A stretch of 64,000 bases of DNA from positions 122,120 through 186,119 of the forward strand of contig NZ_QFWW01000021.1 in NCBI RefSeq assembly GCF_003265345.1, written 5' to 3'. The position numbers were made by a program, and so were the translations under genes. The notes beneath the pieces are model-generated. The model was not told where the DNA came from. It saw only the letters and a program-made list of their open reading frames with translations, and made no database searches. The DNA comes from Lentzea terrae. Lineage in GTDB: Bacteria > Actinomycetota > Actinomycetes > Mycobacteriales > Pseudonocardiaceae. This document shows positions 45,632 through 53,603 of this stretch, piece after piece; positions within the stretch are counted from its first letter, which is position 1, and the number at the start of each line of letters is the position of its first letter.

Positions 45632-45911
45632 CTACGCGTCCAGCAGGTCCAGGTAGCCGGTGGTCGTGCGCCACAGCGCGTCCGCCGTGCGGGGTGAGCT
45701 TGCCGGGGCTCCAGCGGCGGTCGGTGTACTCCTGGTTGGCCCGCTGCAGCGCGTTTAGGCTCACCGCGAGCTCATCGGCGACGCGTTGCTTGAGCTCGTC
45801 TGGCGCTGGCGCGGCCTGGCGCACGAGCTCGGCCGTGCCGTCGCCGACGGCCTGTGTGACCAGCTGATATCCGTTGTGGGACACCTGGGACGTGGGGACG
45901 GGTCTCGGCAT
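45632..45911 (-). pseudogene. Small hypothetical protein gene with a frameshift
   Basis: From ATG 45911 the minus strand reads QVSHNGYQLVTQAVGDGTAE and LKQRVADELAVSLNALQRAN, a helical protein. Near 45690 the frame changes, and a family-like C-terminus ADALWRTTTGYLDLLDA ends at TAG 45632. The total length (280 bases) is not a multiple of three, consistent with one indel. Function unknown. The 330 bases to its right (45912-46240) hold no convincing gene. Confidence 0.45.
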
Positions 45912-46240
45912 CGGTCTACGAACCGTAGGCGTTCGGTGCGCCTCGCCCGACGGACCGGTAGGGACGGGACAGGATCGGCATGACGCTCGCACTGCCTAGC
46001 TCTGGTGACGCCTTCGAGCGATCGAAGCGACGAGGCACTTCCGCCCGTGATCGACCCCAGGCCGCGGCCTGATCGCCACTTGGACGGCTGCGCGCTTCTA
46101 CTCGGCCTGCTCGAGAACGACGGCGTGCACAGACTACTCGGCCGGAACAAGGTCGACCGTGATCGCGTGGCAGTGTGCGTCAAGTCCGCTTGCCGCTAGC
46201 CGCGAGAAACGTAAGTATGAGATGTGTGTGCCTGGCGGCA

Positions 46241-46759
46241 TCAAAGGTTAGGAATCCTCGGCAGCACACCGCGTCCGAGTAGTTCCCTCTCGGCCGCGCG
46301 TCGCACAGCCGGATCGGTGTCGCCGGCCAGCCCGTCGAGCCACGAGGTCACATCGCGGTTGCCGGGAAACGCGCCCGAGAGCGCGCGAATGGCGGCGACC
46401 CTCACGTCGGGCCTAGGGTCGTTGCTGCCGATCGAGGCCAGATCCGCGCGTTCTTCCGAACGGGTAGCCCATCCAAACGCCCATGACTCGATCGCCTCAC
46501 TACGTACCATGGGGTCCTGGTCGTGCAGAGCGAGGTCCCGCATCCACGGTAGCGCCCGACCGTCGGCACCGCCCAGCAGCATGACCGCCCATGTCGCGAT
46601 ACTTCGAGGCTCCCAGTCGTCGTCTTCGCTCACCCGTTTCATCAGCCAGTCGATCGTGTTCGGGTTGTCGTCCTGCGTGACGACAACGGTCTTGACCGCT
46701 GCCGCGCGGACGGCGGGAACCGGGTGTTTCTCAGCCACGTTGTGGGCCCACCGTGCCAC
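46241..46759 (-). CDS. HEAT-repeat protein, probably a C-terminal fragment
   Basis: 172 residues made of about five HEAT-like helix pairs with the D-x-x-x-x-V-R-x-x-A pattern (PVPAVRAAAVKTV, DQDPMVRSEAIESW, NDPRPDVRVAAIRAL, DTDPAVRRAAEREL). The frame is open for more than 60 bases above GTG 46759 with helical character (LLANSRDWKATAEVARW), so the gene may have been cut on the 5' side, where the TPR gene frame begins. HEAT arrays of this sort often form the C-terminus of NACHT/STAND proteins. Confidence 0.55.
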   Translation of the reverse strand: MARWAHNVAEKHPVPAVRAAAVKTVVVTQDDNPNTIDWLMKRVSEDDDWEPRSIATWAVMLLGGADGRALPWMRDLALHDQDPMVRSEAIESWAFGWATRSEERADLASIGSNDPRPDVRVAAIRALSGAFPGNRDVTSWLDGLAGDTDPAVRRAAERELLGRGVLPRIPNL

Positions 46760-46994
46760 TTCCGCGGTGGCCTTCCAGTCTCTGCTGTTGGCCAGGAGAC
46801 ACGGCGCGGGTCGGGGGCCGCCGGGATGGTTCCCACGTTCACTGCTGATCCGATCGACGGGGCCGGCGCCCAGCTATGCCCCTGCAACATCGCCACGGCT
46901 ACGCCGCAGGCCTTCACCGTGGCCTCCCTACCGGCGACATCAACCAGTCCGGGAGTTCCCCGCCGACAGCGCGATCGTGCTCACCGTCGTCCGG

Positions 46995-49400
46995 GTGCGC
47001 GTTGCTATCCAGCCCAGATCCGCCAGATTGGAGCTGGTGGCTCTCTTGAGAGTGCGCCTTTCCGTCTCGCTTGCCGGGCCCGCACCATCTGGCAGGAGCC
47101 TCTTCCCCCTGCTCTTGGAGGATCCTCGGCTCGCTCTGGAGGCAGGCTCTGCCGCTCTCACTGCTCTCGTCGAAGTGGACGGTGCCGTGGAGGTTCTGGA
47201 AGCCGTGGAGACCGTTTTCCCGGAGGACCGCGACTTCAACCTCGACCTGGGCATCGCCGTGGTGTCCGAACGGCTGACCGAACACCGGTTGTCGACGTAC
47301 TCGGAAGATCCGCTGACCAGGGCTGTGCTGCACGACCGTCTCGCCAGGCGCTACGCCAACGCGGGCATGCACGACGCCGCTGTGGCCACAGCGGAAACCG
47401 CCGTGGCCTTCTGGCGCAGGCAGGGTGATGAGGAGGGCCTCGCCGGCTCGCTGACCAACCTGGGACCGTGGCTGGGCGCCGTCGGCCGGTGGGAGGACGG
47501 GTTGCCGGTCGTGCGGGAGGCCGTTTCGATGTGGCGCCATCTGAGTGAGGACAGCCCCGGCGAAAACCGCCACGGGCTCGCCGTCGCGCTGGCCAACCTC
47601 AGCTCAGCCTTGTGGTTCAGCGGCTCCACCGGCGAAGCGCTGGCCGCGGTCGTCGAAGCGGTGGAGCTGACCCGGCTGCTGGCGGAGGACGAACCGGACG
47701 ACCACCTGCCAGCCCTCGCGGCCGAACTGCACAACCTCGGCGCCTACCTGGCGGCGCTGGGCCGGTGGAAGGAGGGTGCCGCCGCCGAGGAGGCGGTGGC
47801 GATCAGGCGCCGCCTCGCCTTGGCTGATCCGTCGGCGCACCTGCCAGGACTGGCCACGGCCCTGCTGAGCTTCGCCCCCCGCCTCAACGACGTGGGCCGG
47901 CAGGAGGAGGCGCTGCGGTTGGCTGAGGAGGGCGCGGACATCTGGCGGCAGCTGGCGAAGGCGAACCCCGAGGCGCACCAGCCCGGCCTAGCCGCCGCCC
48001 TGAACAACCTGGGTGCCGTGCTGGCGGCGTCGCACCGGCCGGCGGAAGCGCTGCCCGTCGCGCACGAATCGGTGGCACTCCGCCGGGTGCTGGCCGACCG
48101 TGACCCCGCCGTCCACCTCCCCGACCTGGCCAGGTCGCTGACCAACCTGAGTGCCCGCCAATCGGACCTGCGGCGCTGGGAGGAGGCGCTGCCCGCCGCG
48201 GAGGAAGCGCTGCAGATCCGGCGGCGGCTCGCGCTCGCGAACCCGACCGTCTACCTTCACGATCTCGCCGTCGCCCTCACGAACCTCGGCCGGGTCCACT
48301 GGCAGACCGATCGGCTCGGCGAAGCGATCGAGGAGGCCGAGCAGGCCACCGGCATCTGGCGGCGGCTGACCGAGGAGAATCCCGCCGCGCACCTCGGTGA
48401 CCTCGCGGCCGGGCTGGCCAACTTGGGAACCTGGGCGGCGGACGCGGGACAACCGGAGAAGGCGGTCGCCGCCCTCACTGAGGCGAAGACGAACTACCAG
48501 CGGCTCACCGGTCCGCAAGCCCGTCCGTTCGACCTCGCCCACTGCACGTCCAGGCTCAGCGAGGTGCTGCTGGAACAGCTGCGCTGGGGGGAAGGGGCGG
48601 AGGTGACGGCGGAGGCGGTGGCACTGCGCCGCGAGCTCGCCGAGCACGATCCGGCCATCCACCTGCCGTTGCTTGCCGGGTCCCTGGCCAACCTGCGCGG
48701 TGTGCTGCGCGAGCTTGATCAGGACGAGCAGGCGCTGGGCGTGGCCCAGGACCTGGTGGCCGTCCTGCGGGAGCTCGGCCACCTGCCCGGCCTCGCCGAA
48801 GCCCTCGGTGAGCTGGCGGACCTGCAGCAAGGCCTCGGCCGGACCTCCGAGGCACTCGCGACGGCGGAGATGGCGTCCGAGGTCGGCAGGCTGGTGACGC
48901 AGGGCGGTACCGAGCACCTGCCCGAGTTCGCCCACTTCCAAGTCGTCCTCAGCGAAGGCCTCGCGCGGGCAAGCCGGCCAGAGGAAGCTCTGACCCGTGC
49001 CAACGTGGCCAGCGGGATCTTGCGGCTGCTGGCCCGCGACGACGACACCCACCTCCCGGCCCTCGCTCAGGCACTCACCTGGCTCGGACATCGCGCGGCC
49101 GTGCTCGGACGGCTCGACCTGGCGGTGACGGCGACGGCGGAGGCGGTGGACGTGCGCCAGCGACTGGGTGAGACTGGCGTCGGCCTGGCAGGAGACCTTC
49201 TCAACCTCGGCCACGGACTCGCGGTGCTGGGCCGCCACGATGAGGCCGTTCACCCCGCTGAGCGGGCGGTGGCGGCGTGGCGCCGACTTGCGCACGACGA
49301 TCCCAGGCACCTTCCTGTTCTCGACAGAGCACTCGACATGCTCGCGAGGCTGGTTACCGGCCCTGGGCCGGTAACCGACGCGCAGGAGCCCCCGGTCTGA
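46995..49400 (+). CDS. Tetratricopeptide-repeat protein lacking the N-terminal STAND part
   Basis: About 800 residues, mostly TPR units of 50 residues with the recurring pattern G-R-x-x-E-A-L-x-x-x-E-E-A-V-x-[IL]-[RW]-R-x-L. Its first 100 residues (EDPRLALEAGSAALTALVEV, SERLTEHRLS) align with residues around 555-640 of the STAND-TPR protein at 53600-56992, which has an HTH and P-loop before this point. Here those are missing, so the gene is 5'-truncated, and the start (GTG 46995 or later) is a guess with no ribosome-binding site. The stop codon sits in the loop of a hairpin terminator. Confidence 0.6.
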   Translation: MRVAIQPRSARLELVALLRVRLSVSLAGPAPSGRSLFPLLLEDPRLALEAGSAALTALVEVDGAVEVLEAVETVFPEDRDFNLDLGIAVVSERLTEHRLSTYSEDPLTRAVLHDRLARRYANAGMHDAAVATAETAVAFWRRQGDEEGLAGSLTNLGPWLGAVGRWEDGLPVVREAVSMWRHLSEDSPGENRHGLAVALANLSSALWFSGSTGEALAAVVEAVELTRLLAEDEPDDHLPALAAELHNLGAYLAALGRWKEGAAAEEAVAIRRRLALADPSAHLPGLATALLSFAPRLNDVGRQEEALRLAEEGADIWRQLAKANPEAHQPGLAAALNNLGAVLAASHRPAEALPVAHESVALRRVLADRDPAVHLPDLARSLTNLSARQSDLRRWEEALPAAEEALQIRRRLALANPTVYLHDLAVALTNLGRVHWQTDRLGEAIEEAEQATGIWRRLTEENPAAHLGDLAAGLANLGTWAADAGQPEKAVAALTEAKTNYQRLTGPQARPFDLAHCTSRLSEVLLEQLRWGEGAEVTAEAVALRRELAEHDPAIHLPLLAGSLANLRGVLRELDQDEQALGVAQDLVAVLRELGHLPGLAEALGELADLQQGLGRTSEALATAEMASEVGRLVTQGGTEHLPEFAHFQVVLSEGLARASRPEEALTRANVASGILRLLARDDDTHLPALAQALTWLGHRAAVLGRLDLAVTATAEAVDVRQRLGETGVGLAGDLLNLGHGLAVLGRHDEAVHPAERAVAAWRRLAHDDPRHLPVLDRALDMLARLVTGPGPVTDAQEPPV

Positions 49401-49413
49401 GACCAGGGGCTCC
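49385..49413 (+). terminator. Hairpin terminator with the stop codon in its loop
   Basis: GGAGCCCCCGGTC (49385-49397) pairs with GACCAGGGGCTCC (49401-49413) with one mismatch. The three loop bases TGA (49398-49400) are the stop codon of the TPR gene. Confidence 0.75.
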
Positions 49414-49433
49414 CACGGGTGGCCCGCCCAGAA

Positions 49434-49668
49434 CTATGAGGCCGACGTCACGCGGTAGACGTCGTAGACATCCTCGACGCTCCGCAGGCCTTTAGCACGT
49501 GGCCGAGGTGCTTCGGGTCGCCCATCTCGAACGAGAACCGGCTGGCGGCCAACGCGGTCCGGTGACGTCGACAGGCGGTTCACGCGCTCGTCGCCAGCAC
49601 CTTCGTCACGTCCGACAGCAGCCGGTGCCCGGTCTAGGGCCTTCACCTGGATCGCTACCCGGAACAAG
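49434..49668 (-). pseudogene. relA (fragment): relA/spoT C-terminal (ACT domain) fragment
   Basis: The minus strand ends in LRSVEDVYDVYRVTSAS, the near-invariant C-terminus of actinomycete Rel (p)ppGpp synthetases. Upstream in two other frames are RFSFEMGDPKHLGHVLK and VAIQVKALDR followed by LLSDVTKVLA, both ACT-domain motifs of Rel. At least two frameshifts are present and nothing of the catalytic domains remains. It is a stray 3' piece of a duplicated rel gene. Confidence 0.8.
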
Positions 49669-49739
49669 CTGAAGGCCGACGGGGCCATGTGGCTTGCACG
49701 ACACGACCTAGCTCGGACAGGAAGTGTGCCCACATAGAT

Positions 49740-49943
49740 TACGACGACACCCAGCGGTACCGGGGTGCGAACCCCTACGCGCGTGTGCGTCGGCACGGTA
49801 GCCGCACGATCGCGGCGACGGCGCATTTCGCGACGGAGGTGCTGGACGGCGGGCACATCATCGCCCAGGTGTCACGCCAGATCGACGCGCTCGGGCCGAC
49901 GCCGTCCACGGCGGACCTGGCGTCGGCTGACCGCACGGGTTTC
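49740..49943 (+). pseudogene. purU (fragment): purU-like (formyltetrahydrofolate deformylase) fragment
   Basis: Reads GANPYARVRRHGSRTIAATA then HFATEVLDGGHIIAQVSRQI, matching the C-terminal region of PurU (NPYAQA-x-x-RGVKLIGATAHYVTE-x-LD-x-GPIIEQ). The frame has no proper start and the N-terminal ACT and formyltransferase parts are missing. It lies 70 bases from the relA fragment. Between 49944 and 50166 I see only short TTCCGGA palindromes (50005-50040) and no gene. Confidence 0.6.
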
Positions 49944-50166
49944 GTTCCCCCGGCGCAGCCGCCGAGGTCACCTCCCAACGGCTGATTGAGCGGCGGCCGT
50001 ACATGAGCTCCGGATTCCGGAGTTCCGGAGTCCGGAATCGGTGGCACCGGCGTTGAACTGCGTGAACGCGGTGGCTTGCGGGGCCGTTCCGGAGTTCGGC
50101 GAAGCAGGGGTGGATCAGCTCGACGATTTGGGCCACAGCACGACAACCCAGTCGAGGAGCCCCCAA

Positions 50167-51396
50167 GTGCCGCACAACAACGTACCGTCCGACGGCCGTG
50201 AACCGGACGGTCGGCAGCGAATCATCACGAACGGAGACCCGGTCACCGCGCCTTGGTCGAGCGTGGACGTCAAGCGCGTGCTGGTCGAGGCGGGCACCCT
50301 CACGGGCCTCAACCGGGCGCTGGACTGCCTGCCCGCGATCGAGGCCGACTACCGGGTGCAGGTCGTGTTCACGGTGCCCGAGACCGGGTACGAGTGGGCG
50401 GGCCTGAAGGACCACCTGCGGCAGCTCGGCGTGCTCGTGATGCCATGGCACCAGGCCGTCGAGACCCGCTTCGACCTGGCCCTCTCCGCGGACCGCTGGG
50501 GCATCGAGGAGATCAAGGCGCCGCTGGTCCTCATGTCCCACGGCGCGATGAGCATCCGCTCCCGGATCGCGCATGAGAAGGCGAAGCACGACCTCACGCC
50601 CGAGAAGCTCATGCGCGGCGACGAGGTGTTGCCGGCCAAGCTGATGCTCGCCACCGACGACGAAGTGCGCACGCTCGCCCGGTCGTGTCCCGAAGCCCTC
50701 CCCACGGCAGTGATCGCCGGTGACCCGTGCCTCGACCGGATGGTGGCTGGCGTGCCGTACAGCGACCGGTACCTGGAGGCGCTCGGTGCGGCTCCAGGTC
50801 AGCCGATGGTCTTCGCCGTCACGTCCTGGTCGCGGCACTCCTTGTGCGGCAACGATCCTGCGTTCTTCGCGCGTCTCACCTACGAGCTGACCGGCACCGA
50901 CTACCTGGTGGTGGCGTCGCTGCACCCGTTCTGGTGGGGCGAGTGCGGGAAGCGGCAGATCCTCTCGTGGCTCGGCCCCGCACGGGAACGCGGCCTCGTC
51001 GTGCTGCCGCCGGACGAGGGGTGGCGCGCGGCCGCCACCGTTGCCGACGTCGTGATGACCGACCACGGCTCTGCGGGGCAGTACGCGGCGGCACTGGGCG
51101 TCCGCACGATGATGAACGTGGGCTCGCTCGTCGACGTGCACCCCGGCACCACCGCGGAGTTGCTGTCGCGCATCGCCCAGCCGTTGCACCTGGACCAGCC
51201 GTTGCTACCGCAGGTGGAACGGGCGCTGGCGACGCCGGTTGACCCGCGCCACGTCGAGCTGGCCGCGCGGATCACCGGACGGCCGGGGCAGGCGCTGGCG
51301 ATCCACCGGCGCGAGTACTACGGCCTGCTGGGCCTGCCCGAGCCGGTGCACGCCGTGCCGGTCTCGCCGGTGCCGTTGCCGAAGCCGTTGTGGTGA
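50167..51396 (+). CDS. GT-B-fold glycosyl/glycerophosphotransferase-like protein
   Basis: 409 residues. The N-terminal half has a Rossmann-like start (VDVKRVLVEAGTLTGLNRAL, DYRVQVVFTVPETG); the C-terminal half resembles CDP-glycerol glycerophosphotransferases: VFAVTSWSRHSL, VVASLHPFWW, TVADVVMTDHGSAGQYAAAL. Actinomycete homologues are sometimes misannotated as translation initiation factor 2. The substrate is unknown. GTG 50167 has GAGGAG 7 bases upstream. It converges on the STAND operon with 14 bases between stops; I recall such genes near STAND-TPR genes in other actinomycetes, which suggests but does not prove a link. Confidence 0.65.
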   Translation: MPHNNVPSDGREPDGRQRIITNGDPVTAPWSSVDVKRVLVEAGTLTGLNRALDCLPAIEADYRVQVVFTVPETGYEWAGLKDHLRQLGVLVMPWHQAVETRFDLALSADRWGIEEIKAPLVLMSHGAMSIRSRIAHEKAKHDLTPEKLMRGDEVLPAKLMLATDDEVRTLARSCPEALPTAVIAGDPCLDRMVAGVPYSDRYLEALGAAPGQPMVFAVTSWSRHSLCGNDPAFFARLTYELTGTDYLVVASLHPFWWGECGKRQILSWLGPARERGLVVLPPDEGWRAAATVADVVMTDHGSAGQYAAALGVRTMMNVGSLVDVHPGTTAELLSRIAQPLHLDQPLLPQVERALATPVDPRHVELAARITGRPGQALAIHRREYYGLLGLPEPVHAVPVSPVPLPKPLW

Positions 51397-51410
51397 GCGG
51401 GTTCCGCCGC

Positions 51411-53603
51411 TCATCCGGCCTGCCGGGACTCGGGTTCGAGCCGCACGCGCAACGCGTCGGCGCGCCGGTCACCGAGCGAGGTGGCGATCAGCAACGCCTC
51501 CTGCCGGTGCCGGCGCGCCCCGCCCGCGTCCCCGGACCTGTCCAGCAGATCGGCCAGCTTCTCCAGCACCGGCAGGCGCAGGGAGGCGGCCTCGTCCGCG
51601 GGCAGCGCGGCCAGACCGGTCTCCACCTCGGTGATCGCCTCCGTCACCGCACCGGCCGCAGCCAGGCACGTGCCCGCTCCCACGACGGCCTGGGCCCAGC
51701 AGTGGTGGTCGCCGATCTCCTCGGCGATCTGGGCAGAGGAACGGAAATGCGTCACGGCCTCGTCGAGCCGGCCGGTGTCGGCGAAGGCGTGGCCCAGGTA
51801 GCAGAGCAGCAACGCGACACCGCGCTGTCGCCCATGGTCCCTGTTGAGCGTGAGCGACTGTCCATAATGGTCGATCGCGACCGTCAGGTCGCCACGAGCG
51901 TGCGCCGCCGCGCCGAGTCCTTCTCGCGCAGTGGCTTCGCCCGCCCAGTCGCCCACCTCCCGCGCTCGAAGGAGGGCACGTTCGAACAGGGCGGTCGCGG
52001 CGGCCGGTTCGCGGAGTCTGCTGTGGACGGCGGCGTGCTGCAGCGCCATCCGCACCTCCGCGACGCCGTCACCACAGCGAACGGCGGCGTCGACGGCGAT
52101 CGGCCCCAGGGCCCGCCACTCGTCGGTGTGGCTCCGGTACAGGAACACACCCCGCATGGTCTCGTAGAGCTGCCAGACCAGTTCGTACCAGCCCTGGTCA
52201 AACGCGGCCCTGGCGCAGGCCGCGAGGGTCGGCAGCTCGTCCTCCAGCCAGTCCAGCGCCTGACCGCGGTCGGTGAACGGCGGCTGACCTGGCGTCCGAT
52301 ACCTCTCGCCGAGGTGCGGCCGCAACGGCGTGACGAGCCAGTCCGCCGCCACCGCACGGTCTAGCAACGACTCCACCAGCGCCCGCAACGCAGCCCGGCG
52401 CTCGTCCTCGTCGTCGTCGCGCTCCGCCTGCCGGCGAGCGTGCAGCCGAAGCAGGTCGTGGAACCGGAAGCGCTCGGGGCCGGAGTCCATCACCAGATTG
52501 GCTCCCAGCAACGTGTCCAGCAAATCGTCCACATCGGACTCGCTCGCACCGAGCAGCGCGCAGGCGCTGCCGGGGTCAAACTCGGTGCCGGGGAACAGCC
52601 CCAGCCTCCGGTACAGCCGCGCGGCGTCGGCGGGCAGCCCGCGGTAGGACAGGTCGAACGTCGCGGCGACGGAAAGCTCGCCGTCCTCGGCCACGAGCGC
52701 CCGCAGGCGTCGCCGTTCGTCGGTGAGCTGGGTCGCGATCGTGGCGAGCTGCCAGCGAGGCCGTGCCGCCAGCCTGGCTGCGACCACGTGCACCGCTATC
52801 GGCATCCCCCCGCAGAGCATGGCCACGTCGTGCGCCGAGCGGGGTTCCTCGCTGACCCGGTGCTCGCCGACCGCGCGGCCGAGCAACTCCACGGTGGCCT
52901 CCGGCGGTAGCGGCCCCAGCGGCACCAGCCGTCCACCGTCGGCGAGCAACCCGGAAAGCCTCTTGCGGCTGGTCACGATGACGGCGCTGTGCCGCGAGGC
53001 CGGCAGCAGTGTCCGCACCTGCGTGCTCGTCGCGGCGTCATCGAGGAGGAGGGCGATCTCCCGGTCGGCCGTAAGCGACCGGTAGAGCGAAGCGCGGCTT
53101 GTATGGTCGGCCGGCACCTCCGCTGACGGGACGCCGAGCCCCAGCAGGAGTCCGCTCAGCAATTCTCCAGGAGCAGCCGGTCCGTTCGGTCCGTGCGCGG
53201 CGAGGTCCACGTACAGCTGGCCATCGGGGAAACGCTCGCTCACGGCGTGCAGGACGTGCAACGCCAGCGCGGTCTTGCCGATGCCGCCCGGTCCGGTGAG
53301 CACGGCCAGCCCAGGTCCGTCCCGTTCGGGATCGTCCGCCAGCACCGCAGTGATCGTCGCGGATTCCGGCCACCTGCCCGTGAAGTGCGCGGGAGGGGGA
53401 GGCAGCTGGCGGGGCGTTCCTGCTTGCCAGCGGGGGTGGACGTGGACACCACCGTGCACGGTGCCCGCCTGGACCACGGTGCCGCCGACGTTGCGCGCGA
53501 CCTCGTTGACCACGGCCGGCCGTGCAGGTTCCACGGCGCACCTCCCGTCCCCGCCTCTGAGGTTAACGCCTGTTCGCGGCACGTCCAGGGTGCGCGCGAT
53601 CAC
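51411..53603 (-). CDS. NB-ARC-TPR protein with N-terminal RHIM/BASS-like amyloid motif
   Basis: 730 residues. Residues 32-56 hold NEVARNVGGTVVQAGTVHGG followed by VHVH, the bacterial amyloid-signalling type (VVQ-A-x-x-[IV]-x-G). Then FTGR (74-77), Walker A GPGGIGKT (104-111), Walker B ALLLDD, the SR motif IVTSRKRL, the GMPIAV motif, a winged helix (LSYRGLPADAARLYRRLGLF), and TPRs from about 500. This is a plant-NLR-like ATPase without a catalytic effector domain, so signalling to a partner by amyloid templating is expected. GTG 53603 overlaps the upstream stop (GTGA). Third gene of the operon. Confidence 0.88.
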   Translation of the reverse strand: MIARTLDVPRTGVNLRGGDGRCAVEPARPAVVNEVARNVGGTVVQAGTVHGGVHVHPRWQAGTPRQLPPPPAHFTGRWPESATITAVLADDPERDGPGLAVLTGPGGIGKTALALHVLHAVSERFPDGQLYVDLAAHGPNGPAAPGELLSGLLLGLGVPSAEVPADHTSRASLYRSLTADREIALLLDDAATSTQVRTLLPASRHSAVIVTSRKRLSGLLADGGRLVPLGPLPPEATVELLGRAVGEHRVSEEPRSAHDVAMLCGGMPIAVHVVAARLAARPRWQLATIATQLTDERRRLRALVAEDGELSVAATFDLSYRGLPADAARLYRRLGLFPGTEFDPGSACALLGASESDVDDLLDTLLGANLVMDSGPERFRFHDLLRLHARRQAERDDDEDERRAALRALVESLLDRAVAADWLVTPLRPHLGERYRTPGQPPFTDRGQALDWLEDELPTLAACARAAFDQGWYELVWQLYETMRGVFLYRSHTDEWRALGPIAVDAAVRCGDGVAEVRMALQHAAVHSRLREPAAATALFERALLRAREVGDWAGEATAREGLGAAAHARGDLTVAIDHYGQSLTLNRDHGRQRGVALLLCYLGHAFADTGRLDEAVTHFRSSAQIAEEIGDHHCWAQAVVGAGTCLAAAGAVTEAITEVETGLAALPADEAASLRLPVLEKLADLLDRSGDAGGARRHRQEALLIATSLGDRRADALRVRLEPESRQAG

